Source: Desulfobacteraceae bacterium Eth-SRB1 (GTDB lineage Bacteria; Desulfobacterota; Desulfobacteria; Desulfobacterales; ETH-SRB1). Taken from it: a DNA stretch of 64,000 nucleotides. The notes under the pieces are model-generated. The model was given only the letters and a program-made list of their open reading frames with translations. It made no database searches and was not told the DNA's origin. Location of the stretch: contig RPGP01000040.1 in assembly GCA_004193555.1 (NCBI GenBank), positions 501,127-565,126 on the forward strand, given 5' to 3'. Position numbers and translations under genes: made by a program. Positions 1 to 8,303 of this stretch are shown in pieces (the stretch's first letter is position 1; every line of letters begins with the position of its first letter).

Positions 1-1
1 C

Positions 2-580
2 AGCACAATTATCGCATCCTTTGGAGCCGGCGCGCCAGTGGCGTTTATGATGGCGCAGTTACTCCAGGTGCTGTTTGCCCCTATTCCCGGTGAAGCCTCC
101 GGTTTTATCGGCGGGTACTTGTTTGGAACGGCCCGGGGGTTTTTGTATTCAAGCATTGCCCTTGCGGCAGGGTCGTGGCTGAACTTTCTAATAGGCCGGT
201 TTCTGGGAAAACGTTATGTCAGGAAACTGATACCTGCCGTCCATCTTACAAAGTTCGACACTCTTCTTAAGCGCCAGGGAATAATTGTTATTTTTCTTTT
301 ATTTATCTTTCCCGGTTTCCCAAAAGACTATCTCTGCTTATTCCTTGGATTAAGCGCCATTCCCGCTAAGGTATTTATATTACTTGCCGCCATAGGACGC
401 ATGCCCGGGACATTTATGCTGAGTCTTCAGGGGGCATCAATTTCTGAGCAGAACTATCCGTTGTTTGCGCTCATTATCGGCATAAGTCTTGTCATTGCCT
501 TTTTTGCCTATCGTCATCGTGAATTTCTCTACCAATGGGTTGAAAGATTCAACAATAAATCTAACTGCTCAGGCGGATAG
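2..580 (+). CDS. VTT-domain (TVP38/TMEM64, DedA-like) membrane protein, 5' partial
   Basis: The frame is open to the left edge of the window, so the N terminus is missing; GTG at 38 is only an internal candidate start. The visible ~190 residues hold several hydrophobic segments. A GE..GFIGGYLFG stretch is followed by a glycine-rich SWLNFLIGRFLGKRYV segment, then FPGFPKDY and a second hydrophobic hairpin. This pattern fits the VTT domain of TVP38/DedA-type inner-membrane proteins, which are linked to lipid scrambling and membrane homeostasis. The last residues (SNCSGG) and the stop codon lie in the left arm of a palindromic repeat, so the natural C terminus may have been altered. Confidence 0.75.
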   Translation, partial: STIIASFGAGAPVAFMMAQLLQVLFAPIPGEASGFIGGYLFGTARGFLYSSIALAAGSWLNFLIGRFLGKRYVRKLIPAVHLTKFDTLLKRQGIIVIFLLFIFPGFPKDYLCLFLGLSAIPAKVFILLAAIGRMPGTFMLSLQGASISEQNYPLFALIIGISLVIAFFAYRHREFLYQWVERFNNKSNCSGG

Positions 581-708
581 GCTGAAGGCTGAAGACTGTT
601 AGGAAAAAGTGCATTCTGAAGCCATGCTTGCCGCAAGAATCAGACATTTCCGCCAAAGTACGACAATCGTGCTCTTATGACCCCTTCAGCCTGACTACGT
701 GAGTAGTT
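563..708. repeat. palindromic repeat element, family D copy 1
   Basis: Inverted arms AACTGCTCAGGCGGATAGGC at the left and, reversed, AACTACTCACGTAGTCAGGC at the right continue into GGCTGAAGG on both sides. A 10-bp direct repeat, AACAATAAAT, lies at 551-560 and 709-718, as a target duplication would. The left arm supplies the stop codon of the upstream gene. A second copy of the arms lies at 1931-2032. Confidence 0.6.
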
Positions 709-763
709 AACAATAAATAATGTTTTTTGGCGGTTGACGGTTGCCTGAAATAATGATAGTTAA

Positions 764-845
764 ATTAAGGATTAAGGATTAAGGATTAAGGATTAAGGAT
801 TAAGGATTAAGGATTAAGGATTAAGGATTAAGGATTAAGGATTAA
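764..845. repeat. 7-bp tandem repeat (ATTAAGG)x11
   Basis: Eleven uninterrupted copies of ATTAAGG run from 764 to 840, and a partial twelfth copy runs into the ATG of the next gene. The array takes the place of a normal ribosome-binding region. Copy-number change by slippage could alter spacing to upstream signals. Confidence 0.95.
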
Positions 846-1930
846 TGTTAAGTGCTGGAGAAAAAAAGTTAGCATCCTGGAGTGTAAGGGAAGAACTCAG
901 CCAGTCAAGCAGATTAAGGCGCTCTTATTATGAACTTTTGAGGGATGAGCTTGATCAATTCCTGCTTAAGTATGCCCTTGTTGATTCATATAATAATTTT
1001 CTCGCAAAAAAACTACCTTATCCTTTTGTGGAAAAAAGGGAGCTAAAACCCAGGGCTCGCATTCCTGACGTGGAATATGAGACTCAGAATGCCTTTCTGG
1101 TGATTTTTGTTGAAGATACAATTCCCGCTGCCCACAAAAAGTACATAAGATTCTTTGATGTTAACAAGACAATAAAAAGCAATCTTCTCACTTCAAAGAG
1201 CCTGACCCTTTCAGGCAAATTCGACAGAAACCAGAAATATCTGAATTCAGTCCATTTTTTTAATTTTTTAAGCACTCTGTTACCTGTCGATTATGCTCTC
1301 CTTATTCAAAGGGATCCTGTGAGTAAAAAAAAGGACAGATACGATCTTTCACATTTTCATGTGCGGATCGACTGGCCCATTGCAGAGGCAGCCGAAGATC
1401 TGGCCAAAAGCCTTCGCTACATATCAAAAGATCTTTATGAAAAAGAGGATAAATACGCAGAAGATGTCCAGAAAAAATTTTTTGGTTATTACGGCCTTCC
1501 CGTAATGTCGGGAGGAAGGAGGACCGCCGCTATTGTGGCCGCCCAGTATTTGAAAAGAATCCCGTGTATTACAACGGTATATACAGGAAGCAGTGAATCA
1601 AGGGCGCTTATACGTATTTCCGAAAGAGGAACATCCAAGTCTGTTCTCATGAAATTTACAAACACGGAGATAAACCGGATTGCAGAAGACAATAATATTG
1701 CTCCTCAGACCTTTAAAAGAAACTATGTAGTTGCTAGCAAAAAGAAGGATGGCATCTGTATTTTCCAGACTACATATTCCTTTACAACACATTCCAGACC
1801 GCCCGATGACGGCAAACTGCGGGAAATTAATCCCGATCATTACTGGCTGACGGTTGGCGGGCAGTATATCCTTCCAAAGCCGGGCGTGTGGAAGCACCAT
1901 CCTGTTCCGTTAAATGTAATCTATTCATAG
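845..1930 (+). CDS. Conserved-looking hypothetical protein, 361 aa
   Basis: I do not recognise this protein. It is soluble, lysine-rich, and has no signal peptide or membrane segment. Visible landmarks are RRSYYELLRDELDQFLLKYA near residue 25, a hydrophobic VHFFNFLSTLLPVDYALLIQ near 140, and a glycine-rich YYGLPVMSGGRRTAAIV near 215. The start ATG sits in the end of a 7-bp tandem repeat with no ribosome-binding site in front of it, so the true start could be a later codon. It is flanked by palindromic elements on both sides and shares no operon. Confidence 0.6.
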   Translation: MLSAGEKKLASWSVREELSQSSRLRRSYYELLRDELDQFLLKYALVDSYNNFLAKKLPYPFVEKRELKPRARIPDVEYETQNAFLVIFVEDTIPAAHKKYIRFFDVNKTIKSNLLTSKSLTLSGKFDRNQKYLNSVHFFNFLSTLLPVDYALLIQRDPVSKKKDRYDLSHFHVRIDWPIAEAAEDLAKSLRYISKDLYEKEDKYAEDVQKKFFGYYGLPVMSGGRRTAAIVAAQYLKRIPCITTVYTGSSESRALIRISERGTSKSVLMKFTNTEINRIAEDNNIAPQTFKRNYVVASKKKDGICIFQTTYSFTTHSRPPDDGKLREINPDHYWLTVGGQYILPKPGVWKHHPVPLNVIYS

Positions 1931-2032
1931 CTGCTCAGGTTATTAGACTGTAGGCTATAGGATAGTGGCTGTGCTATTATCGAGTTTTATGAGTCTTTTC
2001 CCTAAAAGCCTTTAGTCTATCCACCTGAGTAG
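1931..2032. repeat. palindromic repeat element, family D copy 2
   Basis: Left arm CTGCTCAGGTTATTAGACTG and right arm, reversed, CTACTCAGGTGGATAGACTA pair over about 25 bp with few mismatches. The element fills the gap between two convergent genes and probably acts as a two-way terminator. The stop codon of the acetyltransferase gene lies at its right end. Confidence 0.65.
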
Positions 2033-2491
2033 TTACTCAATCTTTTTCATCATTGCTATTTCGTCACAGTCAGGAAATTTAACACACAGCAGACAGTCCC
2101 CCCAGATCTTAAGCGGAAGTTTCGATCTGTCGATGTGTACAAAACCGTATTTCTCAAAAAATTCCGGCAGGTAGGTAAGAGCGAATACTCTTTTTATATT
2201 AAATGATTTTGCTTCAGAAAGAGCCGCTTCTAAAAGCCCTGATCCTATTTTTTTTCCCAGATGATCGGGATGTACCGCCAACGATCGTATTTCTGCAAGG
2301 TCTTCCCAGCAAAACTGCAAGGCACAACAACCTGTAACGTTATCATCCTTATCATCCACAAACACCGAGAAATCTCTTAAATGATCGTAAAGCTGGGTTA
2401 GCGGACGGGGAAGAAGTTCACCTTTATTGCCGTATTCCTGAAGAAGCCAGTGTATTGCTTTAATGTCTTTTATTGCAGCTTTTCGAACCAT
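2033..2491 (-). CDS. GNAT acetyltransferase, short ArgA-like (N-acetylglutamate synthase type)
   Basis: Compact single-domain GNAT protein. Acetyl-CoA binding is shown by AEIRSLAVHPDHLGKKIGSGLLEAAL, whose core is the V-x-P-x-x-x-G-x-G-x-G/S loop. EYGNKGELLPRPL near the N terminus and EFFEKYGFVHIDRSKLPLKIW near the C terminus match the short N-acetylglutamate synthases that make the first arginine precursor in many Desulfobacterota and related bacteria. GGAGAT seven bases before MVRKAAIKD decides the start at 2491; the frame extends six codons further upstream. No arg genes lie next to it, so the substrate is inferred from sequence pattern only. Confidence 0.75.
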   Translation of the reverse strand: MVRKAAIKDIKAIHWLLQEYGNKGELLPRPLTQLYDHLRDFSVFVDDKDDNVTGCCALQFCWEDLAEIRSLAVHPDHLGKKIGSGLLEAALSEAKSFNIKRVFALTYLPEFFEKYGFVHIDRSKLPLKIWGDCLLCVKFPDCDEIAMMKKIE

Positions 2492-2535
2492 AATATATCT
2501 CCATACCATTTACGAAACGTATTAAGTGTTAAGTG

Positions 2536-3294
2536 TTAAGGGCCTGCCCGCCGTCCCTTTGGCGGGCTATGGTAAAACACATATCCAATAGACCTAAGAC
2601 TTTTGAAGTGGACAGGTTCCTTAGGATTATCCTCAAAATATTTCCGAAAACGCACAATGAAATTGTCAACTGTCCGGGATGTAGTGCCGACTGAATATCC
2701 CCACCCTGTTTCCAGCAGCTTGCTCCGGGAAAGAGGCTTCCCCTCATTTACAATAAACAGCTTTAAAAGCCTGACCTCCTGTTCGGTCAGTATAACCTTG
2801 CCGCATTTGCAATGGGCGGTTGAGGTGTCGAAATCTATCCGGTTGCCGCCGAATGTATAGAAAGGCACCGATGATGCGGAATCGACTCTGTTTAAATCTA
2901 CTCCTTCATTATACCAGGACTTCCTGACTAAAAGTCGCTCCACACGCAGCAAAAACTCCTCAAGGTTAAAAGGTTTTGAGAGATAGTCGTCCACTCCATA
3001 AGAAAGACCCTTTATTCTATCATTGGGAGCCCCCTTGGCCGACAAAATCAGAATAGGTATACGCTCATCCTCAAGACGAATATTTCTCAGCACAGACAAC
3101 CCATCAATACCCGGCAGCATGATGTCCAGAACAATCAGATCGGGCTGCCATTCTTTCCATTTTTGTATGCCTGAAATGCCGTCTGACGTAATCATCACAT
3201 CATACCCCTGAAGAGACAGGTTTAATTTCAAACCTTCCGCAATATGCATCTCATCCTCTATAACAAGGATACGTTTTTTACATGAATTCATCAT
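2536..3294 (-). CDS. OmpR/PhoB-family response regulator
   Basis: N-terminal receiver domain: acidic pair near D14, phospho-acceptor D57 in VLDIMLPGIDG, and the switch lysine in YLSKPF. A linker of about 35 residues leads to a C-terminal winged helix (LTEQEVRLLKLFIVNEGKPLSR through TVDNFIVRFRKYFEDNP), which is the DNA-binding effector of this family. It overlaps the histidine kinase gene by 4 bp (ATGA), so the two are translationally coupled. The regulon cannot be read from the neighbours. The C-terminal tail (HSPPKGRRAGP) runs into a low-complexity intergenic stretch. Confidence 0.92.
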   Translation of the reverse strand: MMNSCKKRILVIEDEMHIAEGLKLNLSLQGYDVMITSDGISGIQKWKEWQPDLIVLDIMLPGIDGLSVLRNIRLEDERIPILILSAKGAPNDRIKGLSYGVDDYLSKPFNLEEFLLRVERLLVRKSWYNEGVDLNRVDSASSVPFYTFGGNRIDFDTSTAHCKCGKVILTEQEVRLLKLFIVNEGKPLSRSKLLETGWGYSVGTTSRTVDNFIVRFRKYFEDNPKEPVHFKSLRSIGYVFYHSPPKGRRAGP

Positions 3295-4259
3295 GCACTG
3301 ACACCTGATTCCCTATAAGGTAAAATAATAGTGAAAGTCGATCCCTTTCCGATTCCCATGCTTTCAGCTACCACCTTTCCTTTGTGAATACGCGCAATAT
3401 TTCGCGCCAGATAGAGACCAATACCGCTGCCCTTAACCAACATATTATCCGATTGACCGACCTGGTAAAACTTTCTGAAAATTTTTTTGATTTCAGTCTT
3501 CTCAAGCCCTTTGCCGTTATCTTTAAAAATGATGTGTAATTTATGCTTTTTCACCTCAAATGAAATATCAACACGCGGCTTATCAGATTCATTATATTTG
3601 ACGGCGTTAGTCAGCAAATTCATTAACAGCATTTCAAATAACGACGGATTAATACGGCATAAAATAGAACTGCCGGAAGAATTATGTATATTGATTTCAC
3701 AATCGCCGAAAAGATGGATGTTGTCTTTAATAAACTCCTCGACGGTTTGAACAAGATCGGATATTATAAATTCTCCACCATAATTCCTGCTCTCAATCCT
3801 GGCAAGATTTAAAACCTGGTTGATATTGTCCGACAGCCTGCTTACATCCTGAATCATGTAACCAATATATTTTAGCCGGTCATCTCTGGAAAGCTCGTGT
3901 TTTTTGAACGTTTCAAGATATAGCCTCAATGAAGTTACGGGCGTTTTCAACTCATGGGTAAAGCTATCGATGAAATTACGCTGCATCCGGTAGAGTTGAA
4001 CAGTTTTTTGATTATATACAAAAATAATAAATATCCCCATCAAAATGATCCCGACAAGTATCGAAAGGATCAATACAACCACCCATGTCTGAGATTCCAG
4101 AATCTGGCCGGAATCAAGATTTAATTCAAGAACAAGTTTTTTAAGACCGGCGCTGACTTCTATATACCAGTAAATATACAGGAATAACGACATAGCGAGG
4201 GCCGCTATGGAAAAAACCAAAATAAGGATGGGATGAAAAAACCGTCTTAATTCATTCAT
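3291..4259 (-). CDS. Membrane sensor histidine kinase
   Basis: Two hydrophobic segments near the N terminus (PILILVFSIAALAMSLFLYI and WVVVLILSILVGIILMGIFI) enclose a short periplasmic loop of about 35 residues. The phospho-acceptor histidine lies in SFTHELKTPVTSLRLYLETF (HisKA). The HATPase_c domain follows, with N box LLTNAVKYNESDK, G1 box DNGKGL and G2 box KGSGIGLYLARNI. The start at MNELRRFF (4259) puts the first membrane segment at the very N terminus; an in-frame ATG 33 bp upstream is less likely. The sensing loop is too short for a PAS or Cache fold, so the signal is unknown. Confidence 0.92.
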   Translation of the reverse strand: MNELRRFFHPILILVFSIAALAMSLFLYIYWYIEVSAGLKKLVLELNLDSGQILESQTWVVVLILSILVGIILMGIFIIFVYNQKTVQLYRMQRNFIDSFTHELKTPVTSLRLYLETFKKHELSRDDRLKYIGYMIQDVSRLSDNINQVLNLARIESRNYGGEFIISDLVQTVEEFIKDNIHLFGDCEINIHNSSGSSILCRINPSLFEMLLMNLLTNAVKYNESDKPRVDISFEVKKHKLHIIFKDNGKGLEKTEIKKIFRKFYQVGQSDNMLVKGSGIGLYLARNIARIHKGKVVAESMGIGKGSTFTIILPYRESGVSA

Positions 4260-4496
4260 ATAACACCTGAGGTAACCGTTACCACTTAACACAAATCAAA
4301 CAACATAATCAACAATTTCAAACTTTTCATCCCGATTTCCGCCCTCTTTAGATTGATGATTGTTGATTGATCGACAATCATCAATCCAAAGCCCTGCTTT
4401 GTAAAACTTTTGTAAAACAGGAAAACAATCCTGTTATTAATAGGCATTTTCCATTATACTTGAAAAGTATCCTCTAAAGGTTCTCAAGCATAACTA

Positions 4497-4520
4497 ATTT
4501 TAAAACAGCTAAAGTATTAC
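4497..4520. repeat. solo end of family A element
   Basis: ATTTTAAAACAGCTAAAGTA followed by TTAC matches the right terminus of the 6476-6755 element with one mismatch. No matching left end with a target duplication was found, so this is an orphan end lying in the promoter region of the 632-aa gene. Confidence 0.6.
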
Positions 4521-4569
4521 AAAAAATTCATAACCACTTAATTTTTTACCGCAGAGTATAGAGAAAATT

Positions 4570-6468
4570 ATGCAAAATTATTACCACACCTTTCATATTC
4601 CGGTTATGGGCACAGGACACTCTGTTGACACACCTATTCGGGTAGCGCCGCTTGGCATAACATCCGTAATTTCCCTTGTTGATGATATTTTGCTTGAAAA
4701 AATTCGGAAATATTACTGTGAAAAGTTTTGCCTGCCCTATTCCAGGATACAAAGAAATGCCTTTGACGGCAGAGCAAAAAGAACCACCGCCTATCTTGAT
4801 ATGGCACACAAAATCGTTCAGACTAAAATGGAAAATATCAGGAAACAACCTTTTTTCGAAAAAAACGATAAAAGTAAATATTTTGATCTTCTGCCTGATG
4901 AAGCTCCACTGAAAATAAAATATAATAAATTTATCAATATGAAAAGCGGATCTGCAAGAGACGCCATGGCAAAGGAACTAACAAATAAAATGCTCCCCGG
5001 CTCCATCGACGTCAATATAATGGTCAAGCTTGACAGCATCCATTATGATAAAAACGGCAACCCTTTTGATGATGAATTCAGTGATGCAAAAGCAGCCCTT
5101 AGAGGATATGCCAACAGCAGTCTCAGATCCTGCATCGTATTTTCTGCCGGAATCAATCAACGCTTATTCAATTATATGACACGGTTTAAAGACTTTTACA
5201 GGGACAAGACAGGCAAAATAAAAAAAAGAATAATCCTCAAAGTAAGTGATTTCCGCTCCGCTATTATCCAGGGGAAATTTTTAGCTAAAAAAGGGTTGGA
5301 GGTATATGAATTCCGTATCGAGTCTGGACTAAATTGCGGAGGGCATGCGTTTGCCTCAAACGGCATTTTGCTCCCGAGCCTTTTAAAGGAATTTAAGGAA
5401 AAACGTGAGAGCCTGTCAGCTATGTTTCAACCGCTGATACAGAAGTATTATAAGAAAATGAACTGGGAATATCCTGAGCCGGCCACTGAGCCTGCCAATG
5501 AGCCTGCATTGATGAGCCGTCCCTTTATAACTGTGCAGGGAGGAATCGGCAACCATGGCGAAGCGCTCAGACTTATGAAAAAATACAATATGGATCTAAC
5601 GGGATGGGCATCCCCTTTTCTGCTTGTCCCGGAAACCACATGTGTAGATGACTCTACACGTGAACTTTTAAAACAGGCCGGGGAAAAAGAGCTTTACCTG
5701 AGCGACATATCGCCCATTGGAATCCCTTTTAATAATATCCGCAAATCAGGATCCGAGATCTGGACTAACAAGCAAATTGCAAATGCCAAACCAGGTTCCA
5801 TGTGTCCCAAAGGCTTCCTGGTATCCAATACCGAGTTTTCCGAACTGCCTATCTGTCTTGCCTCCAGAGAATATCAAAAAAGGAAGCTGGAAGATATTAA
5901 TAATGCGGATTTTTCATTCAACGAAAAAGAAAGGCTTTGCCAGGCAGTTGTAAGAAAAACCTGTATCTGCGACCATCTGGCGAACGGAGCCCTGATCAAC
6001 CTTGGAATAGCCGAAGAGAAGAACTCTCCACAGTCAATATGTCCTGGCCCAAATATTGCGTGGTTTAACAAATTATACACACTTCAGGAAATGGTTGATC
6101 ATATATACGGAAGATGCCCATCCCTTGTTTCATCCCGTCGCCCACATATGTTTGCCAATGAAATAGTAATGTATGTAGACTATTTTGAAAAACTTACATG
6201 CCATACCGTTTACACACTTAGTGAAATCAATACTCTTCGGGAATTCTATAAAAATCTTGAGGAAGGCATGGACCTTTGCCTTGAAATTGCAGAAGAAAAG
6301 CCGTCTCCCGGTGAAAACCTTGACTCAATTCCTATATGTGTTAAAAAACAAAGGGAGCGCCTGAGATCCATTTATGCCATTTTTGCAAATAACGCTGAAA
6401 TCAAACCTAAAAAGCATGAAACCAGCGCTCAGGTGATGATGGCTGCGAAATTAGAAATTGGAAATTAG
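4570..6468 (+). CDS. Conserved protein of unknown function, 632 aa, TIM-barrel/FMN-enzyme-like
   Basis: No named family is assigned. The N terminus (GTGHSVDTPIRVAPLGITSVISLVDD, about 14-40) looks like the opening of a barrel. GLNCGGHAF (253-261) and VQGGIGNHGEA (322-332) resemble the substrate and phosphate-binding loops of nitronate-monooxygenase or glutamate-synthase-like FMN barrels. The C-terminal half has clustered cysteines: CPKG (412), PIC (429), CIC (465-467) and CPGPNIAW (491-498), which could bind metal or an Fe-S cluster. No membrane segment is present. A small EPATEPANEPA repeat at 303-313 marks a linker. It precedes a glycosyltransferase-HAD-DUF89 operon but is separated from it by a MITE-like element. 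The fold is inferred from motif resemblance only. Confidence 0.6.
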   Translation: MQNYYHTFHIPVMGTGHSVDTPIRVAPLGITSVISLVDDILLEKIRKYYCEKFCLPYSRIQRNAFDGRAKRTTAYLDMAHKIVQTKMENIRKQPFFEKNDKSKYFDLLPDEAPLKIKYNKFINMKSGSARDAMAKELTNKMLPGSIDVNIMVKLDSIHYDKNGNPFDDEFSDAKAALRGYANSSLRSCIVFSAGINQRLFNYMTRFKDFYRDKTGKIKKRIILKVSDFRSAIIQGKFLAKKGLEVYEFRIESGLNCGGHAFASNGILLPSLLKEFKEKRESLSAMFQPLIQKYYKKMNWEYPEPATEPANEPALMSRPFITVQGGIGNHGEALRLMKKYNMDLTGWASPFLLVPETTCVDDSTRELLKQAGEKELYLSDISPIGIPFNNIRKSGSEIWTNKQIANAKPGSMCPKGFLVSNTEFSELPICLASREYQKRKLEDINNADFSFNEKERLCQAVVRKTCICDHLANGALINLGIAEEKNSPQSICPGPNIAWFNKLYTLQEMVDHIYGRCPSLVSSRRPHMFANEIVMYVDYFEKLTCHTVYTLSEINTLREFYKNLEEGMDLCLEIAEEKPSPGENLDSIPICVKKQRERLRSIYAIFANNAEIKPKKHETSAQVMMAAKLEIGN

Positions 6469-6475
6469 AAATTGG

Positions 6476-6755
6476 GTAACATTTTAGCTTTTTGAAAAAT
6501 ATTTTCTAAGATTCCTCAAGCATCAGCGATTTAAGGTTTTTTCAGGAAGGAGATATCTTTATCATTTTGCACAGCATTTTGTCGCAGTCCAATATTTGTG
6601 ATTTATAGCACAAAAAATTTATCATTTTCCCCGAACGTGCTCAAATCATAAATATTGGACTGCTTTCCCGGATATTATTGATATCGACTGGATGAAAAAG
6701 CCTTAAACCGCTGATGCGTGAGCCGTAACAAATTTTAAAACAGCTAAAGTTTTAC
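6476..6755. mobile_element. MITE-like element, family A, with 8-bp target duplication
   Basis: Left end GTAACATTTTAGCTTTTTGA and right end (reversed) GTAAAACTTTAGCTGTTTTA form imperfect terminal inverted repeats. A perfect 8-bp direct repeat GAAATTGG flanks it at 6468-6475 and 6756-6763. Inside lie two nested inverted repeats: GCATCAGCG..TTTAAGG near 6520 with its partner near 6700, and CAGTCCAATATTTGTGATTT near 6585 with its partner near 6645. No open frame is present, so it must rely on a transposase in trans. GTAA termini with 8-bp duplications recall IS66-type elements. Confidence 0.75.
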
Positions 6756-6890
6756 GAAATTGGAAATTTGGTCTCCATGTTTTTGTACTGTTCTTCCCAA
6801 TTTCCAATTTTTATTTTAATCTCTCCCAAATTTCTACTTTCCAATTTCAAGTCTCAAACCGTTCAGCTTTCAACAGTTTAACCGTGAACC

Positions 6891-8303
6891 GTGAAAATAG
6901 CCTATATCCATTATCATCTCAAAACAGGCGGTGTCACAACTGTTTTAAGGCATCAGATTAAAGCTGTCAAAAACAGTTGCGAACCCCTTGTGATTACAGG
7001 CAGCCCTCCTGAATCACCCTTCCCAGCCGATTTTGTGCATATCCCCGGTCTTGGTTACTATGACGGTTTGTCAGGAAAAGTATTTGAGCCGGAAAATGTC
7101 GCTGAAGCCATAACAGCGGCAATTTTTTCCAGGTGGAAGGATGGATGCGACATTTTACATGTTCACAATCCCACGCTTGCTAAAAACATAAATTTTTTAA
7201 AAATTCTTAAAGAGCTGCAAAAAAGAAAAATAAAACTTTTCCTCCAGATCCATGATTTTGCGGAAGACGGCCGGCCGTCAGCATACTTTCATGAAGAATA
7301 TCTTTCCGACTGCCATTATGGAGTAATCAACTCCCGCGATTATAATATACTGCTAAAAACAGGTCTAAAAAAAGAGGGCCTGCATAAAATTTTCAACACA
7401 ATAAAGCCGTTCGATCTCAAACAGAAAAATCCCGGCTCTAAAGAATATGTGCTGTATCCCATACGCGCTATCAGGAGAAAAAATATCGGAGAAGCAATCC
7501 TTTTATCCAGGTTTTTCAGCAACAATGCAGACCTTGTTATTACTCAACCGCCAAACAGCCCGGCTGATATAATAAGTTATAAGGGCTGGAAAAAGTATGT
7601 AAAAGAAAAAAACCTGAATGTGGAGTTTGAAGCAGGATTAAAAAGAGATTTTAAAGAGCTTGTATACTCTGCCAAATTTCTTATTACAACAAGCATAACC
7701 GAAGGGTTCGGTTTTTCATTTCTTGAACCATGGACTGCCGATAAAATTCTTTACGGAAGAAAGCTTGATGATATATGCTGTGATTTTGAACAGAAAGGCA
7801 TAAAACTTGATCACCTTTATACAAAGCTTCTTGTACCGGTAAAATGGATAGGAAAGGAAAACCTGTATGAAAAATTGAAATCATCCATTCTAAAAGCCGG
7901 CTCTCTTTTCAATTACAGTCTAACCAGGAAAAATATAGACAGATTTTATCTTGCAGTCACAAAAAACAGCAATATCGACTTTGGCCTGCTTGATGAAGCC
8001 TTTCAAAAACAGGTTCTATCCCGCATCTTGTCAAGCAAAAAGGATATGGACAGTCTGATAATGCTTAATCCATATATTTCACATCTCGGAGATTTGCCGA
8101 ATAAAGATGAATTAATACAGAAAAACAGGAGGGCGGTACTGGATAACTACAATGAAAAAATATATAAGCAAACACTTCTTAAGATTTACTCCAGAGTAAT
8201 AAAAAAGCCGGTTTGCCAGAGCATAGACAAGAATATTCTCCTTTCAGAGTTTTTGAATCCAGACAATTTCAGCCTGCTGAAATGGGCCGATTATGTTGAA
8301 TAA
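6891..8303 (+). CDS. GT-B fold glycosyltransferase (GT4-like)
   Basis: The N-terminal domain opens with MKIAYIHYHLKTGGVTTVLRH, the usual GT4 start with a glycine-rich acceptor loop. CDILHVHNP near residue 90 fits the family. The C-terminal Rossmann domain carries LITTSITEGFGFSFLEPW, an E-x7-E signature that binds the nucleotide-sugar donor. The last ~150 residues are an extra helical extension without a recognised domain. The GTG start at 6891 is the only good candidate. It overlaps the HAD gene by 11 bp, so the two are translationally coupled. The sugar donor and acceptor cannot be read from sequence. Confidence 0.8.
   Translation: MKIAYIHYHLKTGGVTTVLRHQIKAVKNSCEPLVITGSPPESPFPADFVHIPGLGYYDGLSGKVFEPENVAEAITAAIFSRWKDGCDILHVHNPTLAKNINFLKILKELQKRKIKLFLQIHDFAEDGRPSAYFHEEYLSDCHYGVINSRDYNILLKTGLKKEGLHKIFNTIKPFDLKQKNPGSKEYVLYPIRAIRRKNIGEAILLSRFFSNNADLVITQPPNSPADIISYKGWKKYVKEKNLNVEFEAGLKRDFKELVYSAKFLITTSITEGFGFSFLEPWTADKILYGRKLDDICCDFEQKGIKLDHLYTKLLVPVKWIGKENLYEKLKSSILKAGSLFNYSLTRKNIDRFYLAVTKNSNIDFGLLDEAFQKQVLSRILSSKKDMDSLIMLNPYISHLGDLPNKDELIQKNRRAVLDNYNEKIYKQTLLKIYSRVIKKPVCQSIDKNILLSEFLNPDNFSLLKWADYVE

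Noticed and set aside
1598-1900. Antisense frame of 100 aa within the 361-aa gene
   Set aside because: No ribosome-binding site or family pattern; typical shadow frame.
4401-4520. Possible third complete family A element
   Set aside because: GTAAAACTTT at 4401 could be a left end, but the flanks show no duplication and the interior is too short; only the right end is kept.
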